Source: Mycobacterium interjectum (lineage in GTDB: Bacteria; Actinomycetota; Actinomycetes; Mycobacteriales; Mycobacteriaceae). Taken from it: DNA of 64,000 nt. Positions within the stretch are counted from its first letter, which is position 1. Each line of letters opens with the position of its first letter. The notes beneath the pieces are model-generated. The model saw only the letters and a list, made by a program, of their open reading frames with translations. It made no database searches and was not told the DNA's origin. The translations under genes were made by a program, and so were the position numbers. Location: assembly GCA_002102225.1 (NCBI GenBank), contig LQPB01000086.1, positions 50,228 through 114,227 on the forward strand. The letters run 5' to 3'. This document shows positions 34,009-42,690 of the stretch, piece after piece.

Positions 34009-36027
34009 GTGGCGCATCCGTGGCCGAGCTTTAGCCCGGAGGCCAACTACACGGCGTTGATGTCGGGATGTGGTCCGGCGTCCACACTGGCCTATTCCGA
34101 AACGCTGGGCGCCGAGGCGGCGAATCTGCAGACGATCGCTGCGAGCTCCACGGTGACCGGCGCGGCAACCTACGGCGCCAGCTGGCGGGGGACGGGTGCG
34201 GCTGCCTCGGCAACGTCGCAGACCGCGATGGACACCCAGCATGAACTGCTGGCAGCGGCGCTGTTGGAGAAGATGCCGCACGTGGCGGCGGCGGCCGCTG
34301 CCCATCAGGCGGCGCTGGCGTCGATGGTGACCGCCGAGCAGGCGGTGGCCAATCGGATGGAAGAGGCCGCCGATCAGCAGATCAACTTGACCGTGCTGGG
34401 CGCGCTGACTCCGCGGATCGCGGCGTTGAATTTGGAGTATTACGGGCACATGTGGCCGCGCAATGCCGCCGCGGGCGCGGCCTATGGGGCGGCGTTGCGG
34501 GCGAGTACGGCGGCGATCATGGTGCCGTTTCCGCCCGCGGTAGCCGGGGCGTCGGCGGCGGCGCCGGCCATTGCTGCGGCGGGGTTGGCCGAAAACGCTG
34601 CGATGAGTGCGGCCGGGGCGACGATGCAGGCCGGCGAGCAGGCCGTCCAAGCGGCGATGGCCCCGGCCGCGGCCGTGTCGCAGGCGGCCGCAACACCCCG
34701 GGCAGCCCCGATGGCGGCGACCCAGAACGCTGCCCAACCGAAGGCTCCGCAATCCCCGACGGGCATGTTCGCCAGGCCCCCGCAGGCCGCGGTTCCTGCC
34801 GCGCCGAACGTGGCGACACCCGGCGGCCAGGGGCTGACGCCTGCCCAGTTTGACCGGGCGTTGGCCGCGCGGGCCGAAACCCTAAGTCCGCGAACAGGAT
34901 CGGTGCCCGGGTCAAGTACCGGCGGTTATCCGGGTGCGGGATTGACGAGCTACGTCCGGCCCCCAGGTGATGGTTTCACGCCACCGCCCGCCGAGCAGGC
35001 CACCGGCGCTCGTCCCGGCATGCTCAATGCGGCGATGCTGCCGGGCCCGGTCATGGCCGCCCCCCTGACCACCAGCTCGCCGACGGCCGCGCAGCCGCTT
35101 GCCTACGTCCATCCCGAACCGCCGCCGCCCACCGTCACCGCCTCACCGCCCGCGCCCACGTGGGACCTCGGCGACACTGCCCAGACGCTGAAACCCCCAC
35201 CGCAGCCACCCCAACCACCGCCACCGCCCAGCCCGGAGCCGGCCGCGCCGCAAAGCGGCCCGCCCGGGCCACCCCCTAACAGCGAAGGCCCGGGCGGCCC
35301 CGGTGGCCCCGGCGCGCAGATGCTCGGCTCTGGACCGGGCGAAATCCCGCAGGCGCCACCCACCCCGATGCCGCTTGCCCCGACACCACCCGTTCCACCG
35401 CCTCCACCGCCGCCACCGGGCGAGCCGCCGCTGCGGCCTCCGACTCCTCCTTCGTGGGCGAGCCCACCGGTACCGAAATCGGTGGAGGCGGCGCAGCGGG
35501 CGTACGAGCAGTTGATCAAAGACATCGAGCGTCACAATTCTTGGCGGCCCGACCCCACCAATTTGGACGCGGTGAACGCCTACAACCAAGAAGCCTGGAC
35601 CTACAACTCCTGGAAGTCGCAGCTCGAAAGGCAACTGAATTCGGCGAACACGCAATACTCGCCTGGAAAAGAGGCCGTGCGGACGGACATACCGTCCTGG
35701 ACGCAGCCCGCGCCGGAGCAGCCGCACGCGCCGGGTGGTCAACCACAAATACCGCAAAATGTGCGAGACGTATTGCAACAGATCGACGCTGGGAAGTGGC
35801 CAGGATCAGCCAACGCCCCAGGAACGAAGGGCGGGAGCAACTTTCAGAACCGCGAAGGGCTCTTGCCGTCAACGGACTCGTCTGGCAAGCCCATCACCTA
35901 TCAAGAGTGGGACGTCAATCCAAAGGTGCCAGGTCAGAACCGCGACCCGCAGCGCATTGTCACCGGCTCTGACGGATCGGCGTGGTATACCGATGGACAC
36001 TACGGATCATTTCGGCGGGTTCGCTAA
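34009..36027 (+). CDS. PPE-domain protein with C-terminal barnase-type RNase toxin domain
   Basis: A 672-aa protein. Residues 1-170 are a PPE-like domain: WPSFSPE (SPE in place of PPE, residues 9-11), WRG at 59-61 (WxG), and LEYYGHMW near residue 142. Residues about 175-360 are Ala/Pro-rich, and 368-490 is a long proline-rich stretch. The C-terminus (about 581-672) is a ribonuclease N1/barnase domain. Aligned to barnase, R615 (NREG), E633, R645, R649 and H664-Y665 match R59, E73, R83, R87 and H102-Y103. A type VII-secreted RNase toxin is the natural reading. Start GTG 34009 has GAGGGG upstream. Confidence 0.9.
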   Translation: MAHPWPSFSPEANYTALMSGCGPASTLAYSETLGAEAANLQTIAASSTVTGAATYGASWRGTGAAASATSQTAMDTQHELLAAALLEKMPHVAAAAAAHQAALASMVTAEQAVANRMEEAADQQINLTVLGALTPRIAALNLEYYGHMWPRNAAAGAAYGAALRASTAAIMVPFPPAVAGASAAAPAIAAAGLAENAAMSAAGATMQAGEQAVQAAMAPAAAVSQAAATPRAAPMAATQNAAQPKAPQSPTGMFARPPQAAVPAAPNVATPGGQGLTPAQFDRALAARAETLSPRTGSVPGSSTGGYPGAGLTSYVRPPGDGFTPPPAEQATGARPGMLNAAMLPGPVMAAPLTTSSPTAAQPLAYVHPEPPPPTVTASPPAPTWDLGDTAQTLKPPPQPPQPPPPPSPEPAAPQSGPPGPPPNSEGPGGPGGPGAQMLGSGPGEIPQAPPTPMPLAPTPPVPPPPPPPPGEPPLRPPTPPSWASPPVPKSVEAAQRAYEQLIKDIERHNSWRPDPTNLDAVNAYNQEAWTYNSWKSQLERQLNSANTQYSPGKEAVRTDIPSWTQPAPEQPHAPGGQPQIPQNVRDVLQQIDAGKWPGSANAPGTKGGSNFQNREGLLPSTDSSGKPITYQEWDVNPKVPGQNRDPQRIVTGSDGSAWYTDGHYGSFRRVR

Positions 36028-36029
36028 GA

Positions 36030-36539
36030 ATGACAGAGACCATGAACCTAGAACAATTCGTATCTCAGGCCGCCGGGCATGGGGCTTGCGTTGGCATCCT
36101 TGGTGAGACAACGCTGCCGTTAGTCCCCCCTGCCGGATTTGAGCTTCGAAAAATCGACGGCTTGCGCACAAAGACTCGGGATGCGCTTTACGACGCCTTC
36201 GCCGAGGCATGGCACTTCCCGCGGTGGTTCGGGCGCAACATGGATGCCTTCGATGATGTCATGCGCGACTTGGACAACATGGTGACCACAGCTACTGGGA
36301 GGCCGCAGTCCCCCGGCTACCTCACATTGATAACCAACGCTCATCTCATCCTCACCGAACAACCCGAGCTCTTCTCTTGGTTCGCCAACACGATGCCCTT
36401 CTATAGGGACTACTATCGCGACGAACTCAGCCCGCCAGCTGCCTTTGGCTTGTTGCTTTCCGCTCCGACCAGTGAACTCGACGGAGTTCGCCGACGGTGG
36501 CAAGCCGCCGGCGTCCCGGTCGTGACCGTCACTGTTTGA
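36030..36539 (+). CDS. Barstar-like immunity protein
   Basis: A 169-aa protein with a barstar-family core at residues about 41-82 (KIDGLRTKTRDALYDAFAEAW, then FGRNMDAFDDVMRDL). Asp72 and Asp76 correspond to barstar Asp35 and Asp39, which contact the barnase active site. It begins 2 nt after the toxin stop codon and is therefore translationally linked. An N-terminal extension of about 40 residues and a C-terminal extension make it longer than classic barstar. It would protect the producing cell from the RNase domain encoded just upstream. GC content here is visibly lower than in the surrounding genes. Confidence 0.88.
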   Translation: MTETMNLEQFVSQAAGHGACVGILGETTLPLVPPAGFELRKIDGLRTKTRDALYDAFAEAWHFPRWFGRNMDAFDDVMRDLDNMVTTATGRPQSPGYLTLITNAHLILTEQPELFSWFANTMPFYRDYYRDELSPPAAFGLLLSAPTSELDGVRRRWQAAGVPVVTVTV

Positions 36540-36563
36540 GCACAGTCAATTTGGAACCGCGCC

Positions 36564-36919
36564 ATGGACGTCGACGACGATTCCCGCGATCGCATTGTGT
36601 ACCTCCGGCAACTCGCGCTTGATTCGCTGGACGACTACAGCGGTTTCGCCGCACTCGAACGTGTGGATCGCGACCTGAAGTCCTTAATCCGATCTCTCGA
36701 AGAAGTCGCGGATCCATCTTGGACCGGGTCGTTGCTCCGGCCGTGGGGTCAGATCGAGATCGCCTATGCATCAGCGCTTGCTGAAGGCCGTTTCCATTTG
36801 ACTCGGGAAAAGAGATACGCGCGCAGGAGATCGTCGCTGCCCTCCGAGCCGACCTCGAGGGCCATGACCCGCCTTCGGGCGCTAGCCGCCCCGGGCCTCG
36901 ATCATCGCCGAGCGATTGA
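36564..36919 (+). pseudogene. Possible second immunity-type gene with a frameshift
   Basis: An ATG at 36564 opens a reading frame (MDVDDDSRDRIVYLRQLALD, then SLIRSLEEVADPSWTGSLLRPWGQIEIAYASALAEGRFHLTRE). In the original frame it then runs into the antisense of the fadD gene with no natural end. Adding one A to AAAA at 36808-36811 restores EIRAQEIVAALRADLEGHDPPSG and a stop at 36917-36919. From memory, similar short proteins accompany polymorphic toxins. It is either a decayed gene or a sequencing error. Its end overlaps the convergent acyl-CoA synthetase. Confidence 0.55.
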
Positions 36920-38381
36920 CCTTCGTGGCAGCGGTGCGCGGGATCGCGTCGACGAACTCTACGGTCTTGGGGGCCTTGTAGTGCGCGAGGCGGCTCTTGG
37001 CGTACTCGATCACCTGCTCTTCGGTGAGCGAGGCGCCGTCGGCGAGCTGCACCACGGCATGCACGCGGCGCCCCCACTGCGCGTCGGCCAGCCCGATGAC
37101 CACGACGTCGGCGATGTCGGGGTGGCCCGCCAGCGCCGACTCCACTTCCGCCGGAAAGACATTCGCACCGCCGGTGACGATCATGTCGACGCGCCGGTCG
37201 ACGATGTAGAGGTAGCCGTCCTCGTCGAGGTAGCCGATGTCGCCGGCGGAACGGAAGCCGTCCTCGGTCGACGGGAGCGGCGGCGCGCCGCCCAGGTAGC
37301 GCGATCCCGCGGCCATCGGTGCCCGCAGGTAGATCTCGCCGTATTCGCCGGGGCCAAGGGGTGTCCGCCCGGCGTCCAGGATGCGAATCTCGGTGTCCCG
37401 GAACCCCCGGCCGACGCTGCCCGGATGGGCGAGCCACTCGTCGCCGCGCAACGCGGTGAGCCCCAGGTTCTCGGTCATGCCGTACGCGGACACGATCTGC
37501 TCGGGGCTCAGCAGCTCGAACCAGGTGTGCATGAGCGAGGGCGGCATCACGGCGGCGCCCTGCAAGATGAAGACGACGCTGGACAGGTCGCGCTGCCGCA
37601 CGTCCGGCCGCGCCGCGATGCGCGCCAGCATCGTGGGCGTGGCCGTGAAGTTGGTGATCCGGAAGCGTTCGATGACATCCAACACCAATGCCGCGTCGAA
37701 CTTTTCGAGCACGACCAGATGGTCACCGGCCAGCAGGAAAAAGAAGGTCGCGAAGCCGTTGGTGTGGTACATGGGCGCGGGCACCATGATGGTTTGCGGC
37801 TGGGCGACCGGTGTCCAGTTCGACAGGAACGGTTCGCCGTGTTGGGGCGTCCACACCGACGGCGCCAAGCTGAGGATCACCTTCGGGACGCCGGTCGACC
37901 CGCTGCTGCAGATGCCGTTCGCGTGCGGGGAGACGGCCGGCGGCAGCGGGCCGGTGGATTCCCCGGCCGCGCGCGCCTCCAGCTCCCACCGGGTTTTTTC
38001 GTCGACGACGACGGCGGGGGCGATCACACCGCGCACCCGGTCTCGTTCCCACTCGGGCAGATCCCAGTGCATGGGAACCGGAACCGCGCCGATCTTCCAG
38101 CATCCCAGCGCACCGAGCACCAGATGCACGGAATTCGGGATCGCCAGGGCCACAAGGGAACCCGGACCGGCGCCGCTGGCGGCCAGCGCCCGCCCCCACT
38201 GGTTGGCGCGTGCGTCGAGCTCGCCGAAGGTCAGCGACTTTGCGGCGCCGTCGAGCGCGACCACCGTCACCGCGGGAGCGTCGCGCCGTTCTTCGGCGAG
38301 CTGTTGCAGTTTGGTTCCGAACGGGATCCCGTCTTCGAGCGGGTTGGGAGCCACGCCCGATTCAACGGGTTCGGTCGTCAT
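36882..38381 (-). CDS. Acyl-CoA synthetase (FadD-type)
   Basis: A 499-aa AMP-forming acyl-CoA ligase with the nucleotide motif ICSSGSTGVPKVIL, the adenylate motif YGMTENLG and the C-terminal hinge VDRRVDMIVTGGANVFPAEVE. The final Lys in TKVNRSAM is in the expected position. It is translated after the dehydrogenase at 38378 (ATGA overlap) and ends the five-gene minus-strand operon 42619-36882. It would activate the acid whose CoA ester the dehydrogenases then oxidise. Confidence 0.9.
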   Translation of the reverse strand: MTTEPVESGVAPNPLEDGIPFGTKLQQLAEERRDAPAVTVVALDGAAKSLTFGELDARANQWGRALAASGAGPGSLVALAIPNSVHLVLGALGCWKIGAVPVPMHWDLPEWERDRVRGVIAPAVVVDEKTRWELEARAAGESTGPLPPAVSPHANGICSSGSTGVPKVILSLAPSVWTPQHGEPFLSNWTPVAQPQTIMVPAPMYHTNGFATFFFLLAGDHLVVLEKFDAALVLDVIERFRITNFTATPTMLARIAARPDVRQRDLSSVVFILQGAAVMPPSLMHTWFELLSPEQIVSAYGMTENLGLTALRGDEWLAHPGSVGRGFRDTEIRILDAGRTPLGPGEYGEIYLRAPMAAGSRYLGGAPPLPSTEDGFRSAGDIGYLDEDGYLYIVDRRVDMIVTGGANVFPAEVESALAGHPDIADVVVIGLADAQWGRRVHAVVQLADGASLTEEQVIEYAKSRLAHYKAPKTVEFVDAIPRTAATKVNRSAMIEARGG

Positions 38382-39313
38382 GCGGGTACCGGCCCGCTGA
38401 ACAGCGTCTCGAGGTGGCCGTCGCGGACGTCGGGAATCAGGCGCAGCGAGAGCGCCTCGGCGCTCAGCGGCAAGCGGATCAGCGGCTGGGTGTGGCGGTC
38501 GAGCACGCTGACGTCGGACTCGTCGCAGAAACCGAGGGCGCCGAGCAGTTGGTGAGAGGTGCGCAGCACCTGCCGCGCGGTGTCGGCGGCCTTGTACCTG
38601 AGCAGCAGCGCGTCGGCCGAATGCACCTGCACCGGCAGCGATTCCGGCCGGGAGATGGTGTACTTCGCGAGCTCGTACAGCCCACGCACGCCGACGGCGG
38701 CGTCCGCGACCGCGAACCTGACGGCCTGGAAGTCCGCTAGTGGCTTGCCGAACTGAACCCGGGCGCGTACGTGGTCGGTGACAATGTGCAGCGACTGCTG
38801 CAGGGCTCCCAGAATCCGCCATGATCCCAGCACGAGATGAAGATTAACGTCGCCGGCCGGCACGGTTCCGTCGGGTGCGCCCAGTGTGGCCGGCACCAGA
38901 AACGGCCCCAGCTTGGCGTTGGTGCGCGACGCCGCCCGCGGGTGGTAGCGGTGGCCGTCCAGGTCGGCCGCGACCCAGTCGCCCGGCAGGTCGCCGTGGT
39001 CGATGCGCGGCGCCTCGGGATTGATCAGGGCCAGTCGCGCGCCGTCGATCGCCAGCAGATCTTCGACGACGGGATAGGGCAGCGCGGTCGCGCCGGCGGC
39101 CTGGCAGAGCACCGCGGCGGCCAACAGGTCGTCGCTCGCCGAGCGGACGTCCAGCTCGAACGCTCCCACGTCACTCAGGGCGGTGCGCGCCGCGTCCCGG
39201 ATGCCGTCATCGGACTCGGCGCGCAGCGCCGCCGGGGGGCCGCCCAATCGGGTGAGCCGCTTCGCGGCGACGGCGGCGAAGTCGCTGATATCCTGCGGCA
39301 GTTCGGTTTTCAC
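38378..39313 (-). CDS. Short acyl-CoA dehydrogenase subunit
   Basis: A 311-aa acyl-CoA dehydrogenase-like protein, about 60-80 residues shorter than usual. It keeps RARVQFGKPLADFQAVRF, the flavin/CoA contact motif, but lacks the EVQRNxIA C-terminus that its upstream neighbour carries (EVQRMLVARDVLG). This complementarity suggests that it forms a heterodimer with the 39310 product. GTG start, overlapping the preceding stop. Confidence 0.85.
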   Translation of the reverse strand: MKTELPQDISDFAAVAAKRLTRLGGPPAALRAESDDGIRDAARTALSDVGAFELDVRSASDDLLAAAVLCQAAGATALPYPVVEDLLAIDGARLALINPEAPRIDHGDLPGDWVAADLDGHRYHPRAASRTNAKLGPFLVPATLGAPDGTVPAGDVNLHLVLGSWRILGALQQSLHIVTDHVRARVQFGKPLADFQAVRFAVADAAVGVRGLYELAKYTISRPESLPVQVHSADALLLRYKAADTARQVLRTSHQLLGALGFCDESDVSVLDRHTQPLIRLPLSAEALSLRLIPDVRDGHLETLFSGPVPA

Positions 39314-40467
39314 CTATGTTCTCCCAGAACGTCGCGTGCCACCAGCATTCGCTGCACCTCGATGGTGCCCGATGCCACGGTGGCGGCCTGTGCGTAGCGC
39401 CAATGGTCCTCGATGGCCCCGTGCAGGGGTGCCGACGTGCCGCTGTCGAGCGCGGCGGGGCCCAGCACGTCGAACAGCAGCTCGGCGACCAACTGATCGC
39501 AGGTGGTGGTGGCGATGCGGGCGGCGCTGGCCGCCGCCCCCGCCGACGGGTCGTCCTGCAGCGAGATGGCCCGGTACGCCAGCAGCCGGGCCACCCGGAG
39601 GTCGGCGAGCGCCCGCACCCAGCGGGCGCGGATGGACTCGGGCAGCGAGTCCCACTCCTCGCCGAGCTGCCGGCGCATCCGGTCCAGCAGCGACTCGCAT
39701 CGCGCGTAGCGGGCGATGCCGACCCGCTCGAAGGCCAGTGCCTCCCGCATCACCCGCCAGCCGTCGCCGACCTCGCCGAGGACGTCGCCGGGGAAGGCCT
39801 GCACGTCGTCGAGGAACATCTCGTTGAGGTGATGGGGCCCCAGCATCGACCCGATGGGCCGCACGGTGAAACCCGGCCGGTCCATCGGGATGAGAAACAG
39901 GGTGAGCCGCTTGGGTTTTGGCGCCTCCGGGTCGGTGCACGCGGCCAGCACGCACCAGGATGCCATCAACGCATACGACGTCCACACCTTCTGGCCGGTG
40001 ATGCGCCAGCCGTCACCGTCGCGCACCGCGCGGGTGCGCAGCGACGCCAGATCGGTGCCGGCCTCCGGCTCGGAGAAGCCCTGGCACCAGATCACGTCGC
40101 CGGACGCGATGGCGGCCAGGTGCTTGGCCTTTTGTTCGGTTGTGCCGTAACGCATCAGCGCGGGCCCGACCCAGTTGATCCCCATGTACTGCGGACCGCG
40201 CGGCTCGTGCTGCGCCCACATCTCCTCGCGCAGCACCGTCTGCTGCCAGACCGAACCCCCGCCGCCGCCATGCTCTTTGGGCCACGCCAGCGCCAGCAGG
40301 CCCTCAGAGGCCAGCAGCTTGCAGAACGTCTCGGTGGTGGCCAGGTCCTGCGGATTTTCCGTACAGGCGCCGAGGAAGTCGGCCGGAATGTGGTTGGATA
40401 CCAACTCGCGCAGGTGGTTTCGCAGTTGTGCGGCGTCTTCGCCGAGGTCGTAATCCATCGTCGTCAT
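39310..40467 (-). CDS. Acyl-CoA dehydrogenase, heterodimer partner
   Basis: A 385-aa acyl-CoA dehydrogenase with the substrate loop SEPEAGTDLASLRTRA, the flavin-contact strand QKVWTSYA and the C-terminal ATVASGTIEVQRMLVARDVLG. Overlapping start and stop codons with both neighbours indicate tight coupling. It is expected to pair with the short subunit at 38378. Confidence 0.88.
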   Translation of the reverse strand: MTTMDYDLGEDAAQLRNHLRELVSNHIPADFLGACTENPQDLATTETFCKLLASEGLLALAWPKEHGGGGGSVWQQTVLREEMWAQHEPRGPQYMGINWVGPALMRYGTTEQKAKHLAAIASGDVIWCQGFSEPEAGTDLASLRTRAVRDGDGWRITGQKVWTSYALMASWCVLAACTDPEAPKPKRLTLFLIPMDRPGFTVRPIGSMLGPHHLNEMFLDDVQAFPGDVLGEVGDGWRVMREALAFERVGIARYARCESLLDRMRRQLGEEWDSLPESIRARWVRALADLRVARLLAYRAISLQDDPSAGAAASAARIATTTCDQLVAELLFDVLGPAALDSGTSAPLHGAIEDHWRYAQAATVASGTIEVQRMLVARDVLGEHR

Positions 40468-41561
40468 CCCTTCGGCAGCCCGAGCAGCCGCTCGGCGATG
40501 ATGTTGCGCTGCACTTCCGACGTTCCGCCGTAAATGGTTGCGGCCAGCGCGTCCTGGCGTTCGAACAGCAAATCCGGATCGCTGACCCCATCCTCTCCCT
40601 TCGCGACCGCGGCCAGTTCCCAAACCCGTTGCAAGGCAACCGATCCGAGCAGCTTGAGAATGTCGGCCTCCGGGCTCGCCCGTCCCGCCAGCTCGTTGCC
40701 CAGCGCGCGGTATCCCGTGGCCCGCAGCGCCTCGGCGTCGGCGAGGAGCGAGCCGAGCTCGGCGCAGATGTCGTCGGTCGGCCGCGCCCCACGCACTGCG
40801 TCGAGCCCGCGCTTGATCTCGACCCAGTTCATGATCCAGATCATCTGCCGTTCGTGGTGCAGCGACGACAGCGCCACGTTCCAACCGCCATGCAGGGGCC
40901 CGAGCAGGTTCTCCGCCGGCACCTCGACGTCGTTGAGGAAGATCTCGCAGAACGTCTCGTCGGAGATCGAGGCCATCCGGATGGGCTCGATCCTGACCCC
41001 GGGTGCCTGCAGGTCGAGGATCAGGCAGGAAATGCCGCGATGCTTCGGCGCCTCGGGATCGGTGCGCGCATACAGGGTGCACCACCGCGACAGGTGGGCC
41101 TGCGTGGTCCATATCTTGTGGCCGTTGACCCGGAAGACGTCGCCCTCACGCTCGGCCCGCGTGCGGAGGCCGGCGAAATCGGACCCCGCCTCCGGCTCGG
41201 ACATGCCCAGCGCCCACCACTCGTCGCCGCGCAGCAGGGGAACCAGCAGCCGGTCGATTTGGGCCGGCGTGCCGAACTGACGGATGCCGGGCGCGACGAC
41301 GCCGGGACCTTGAATGTTGGGCAGCTTGGGCGCGGATCGCAGCGCGCCCTCGATCCGGATCTCCATCGCGTCGCGCAGGCCCAGCGACCGGCCGCCGTGC
41401 TCACGAGGCCAGGTCGGCTGGAGCCATCCGGCCTCGAACGCGGCCCGCTGGTAGTCCCGCCGCAGCGCCAGGTCCCAGCGGTACTCGCGATACCGCTCGT
41501 AGTAGTCCTTCGGCAGGAATTCCGTCAGCCACGCCGCGAATTCCTCTACCACGGCGCTCAT
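40464..41561 (-). CDS. Acyl-CoA dehydrogenase, heterodimer partner
   Basis: A 365-aa acyl-CoA dehydrogenase with SEPEAGSDFAGLRTRA, HKIWTTQA and the C-terminal GGTSEVQRNIIAERLLGLPKG. It is probably the partner of the 41558 product, which has the RQFGAP motif. ATGA overlap with the upstream gene. It is one of four dehydrogenases in this operon. Confidence 0.88.
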   Translation of the reverse strand: MSAVVEEFAAWLTEFLPKDYYERYREYRWDLALRRDYQRAAFEAGWLQPTWPREHGGRSLGLRDAMEIRIEGALRSAPKLPNIQGPGVVAPGIRQFGTPAQIDRLLVPLLRGDEWWALGMSEPEAGSDFAGLRTRAEREGDVFRVNGHKIWTTQAHLSRWCTLYARTDPEAPKHRGISCLILDLQAPGVRIEPIRMASISDETFCEIFLNDVEVPAENLLGPLHGGWNVALSSLHHERQMIWIMNWVEIKRGLDAVRGARPTDDICAELGSLLADAEALRATGYRALGNELAGRASPEADILKLLGSVALQRVWELAAVAKGEDGVSDPDLLFERQDALAATIYGGTSEVQRNIIAERLLGLPKG

Positions 41562-42619
41562 CCCGCGCCTCCCGCGAACCGGCGGCCCACCTCGTGGTAG
41601 AGCGCGCGACTGTCGCCGAGGAGCGCGGCGCCCTGCCACGCGTGCCGGACGTAGAGGTGGATGTCGTGCTCCCAGGTCTGACCCAGGGCGCCGTGCACCT
41701 GTACCGCGGTGCGCGCGCAACTGACCGCCGCGTCGCCGGCGGCCGCCTTCGCGAGCGCCGCGGCGGTCCAGGCGTCCCCCTCGTCCGGATCGGCGAGCCG
41801 GGCCGCCGCCGCGTAGGTGAGACTGCGCGCGCGTTCCACCGCGACGTGGTTTTCGGCCAGCGCGTGCTTGATCCCCTGGAAAGCGCCGATCGGCGCGCCG
41901 AACTGCCGACGCGCCTTCGCGTGCTCGACCGCGCGGTGCAGGGCGCCGCTCGCCACGCCCACCAGGTCGGCGGCCGCGGCCACCAGCGGCGCCGCCAGCG
42001 CCGCTTCGAGCTCCACCGCCGCGGTGGCCAACGGCTCGGCGTCGATCTCGACGTCGGCCACCGGTTGCGCGGGGTCGGTCGACTCGCCCGCAAGGACGGT
42101 CACCCCGCCGGCACCGTCGCAGCGCGCGACCGCGGCCACCACACCTTTCTCGGCGTGCGCGAGCGTGACGACCAGTTCGGCGCGGCTCAGGTTCGGGACC
42201 GCGACGGCCCGCCCGCGCAGGCGTCCACCGCGCAAGGTCATCGGCGCGCCGGGCAGCCGTGACCCCTTCGCGTGGACGGCCAGGGTGGCGACGACGCCGC
42301 CGGCGATGTCGGCGAGCACCGCGTCCAGGCCGCTGGATCGCAGGGCCCCCGCGGCCAGGCCGACGCTGCTGAGCAACGGGATCGGCGCCAGGGCGGCTCC
42401 GCATTCCTCGAGCACCAGCGCCGCCTCGACGGGCCCGTAGTCGCCGTCGGGCGCCGCGAGTTCCGTCCAGCCCAAATCGACGACCGTCTTCCACGGAGCA
42501 CGCCAGCGTTCGGGGTCCGTCAGGGCCTGGCGGGCGGCGTCGGGGGGACACTCGGTGCGCAGGATGCCGCGCACGGTGTCGCGCAGCGACAGCTGCTCCG
42601 AAGTCAGACCGACATCCAT
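41558..42619 (-). CDS. Acyl-CoA dehydrogenase, heterodimer subunit
   Basis: A 353-aa acyl-CoA dehydrogenase with RRQFGAPIGAFQGIKHALAE and VHGALGQTWEHDIHLYVRH. It lacks the EVQRN ending, as the 24262 and 38378 proteins do. It is the first gene of the operon 42619-36882; the ATG lies only about 20 nt after an AT-rich promoter segment, and the operator-like motif at 42626-42645 overlaps that promoter. Confidence 0.88.
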   Translation of the reverse strand: MDVGLTSEQLSLRDTVRGILRTECPPDAARQALTDPERWRAPWKTVVDLGWTELAAPDGDYGPVEAALVLEECGAALAPIPLLSSVGLAAGALRSSGLDAVLADIAGGVVATLAVHAKGSRLPGAPMTLRGGRLRGRAVAVPNLSRAELVVTLAHAEKGVVAAVARCDGAGGVTVLAGESTDPAQPVADVEIDAEPLATAAVELEAALAAPLVAAAADLVGVASGALHRAVEHAKARRQFGAPIGAFQGIKHALAENHVAVERARSLTYAAAARLADPDEGDAWTAAALAKAAAGDAAVSCARTAVQVHGALGQTWEHDIHLYVRHAWQGAALLGDSRALYHEVGRRFAGGAG

Positions 42620-42625
42620 AAGACC

Positions 42626-42645
42626 CCTAACATAATAAAAATAGT
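42626..42645. promoter_or_regulatory. Degenerate ATAGC-type site in a divergent promoter
   Basis: CCTAACATAATAAAAATAGT aligns with the GCTAT-N10-ATAGC element at 19119-19138, most closely in the CATARTAWAA spacer and ATAG. It lies between the divergent acyl-CoA dehydrogenase operon and the F420-type gene at 42691. It could contain overlapping -10 elements, so similarity may be partly promoter-derived. Confidence 0.35.
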
Positions 42646-42690
42646 AAACTAGCGGCTTTGTTGCAATCGGGTGCGAGCATAGGTGGGCCC

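Noticed and set aside
36919..38555. Continuation of the 36564 frame for about 540 further codons on the plus strand
   Set aside because: It is antisense to a clear acyl-CoA synthetase and only open because of high GC; the real gene end is most likely 36919 after frame repair.
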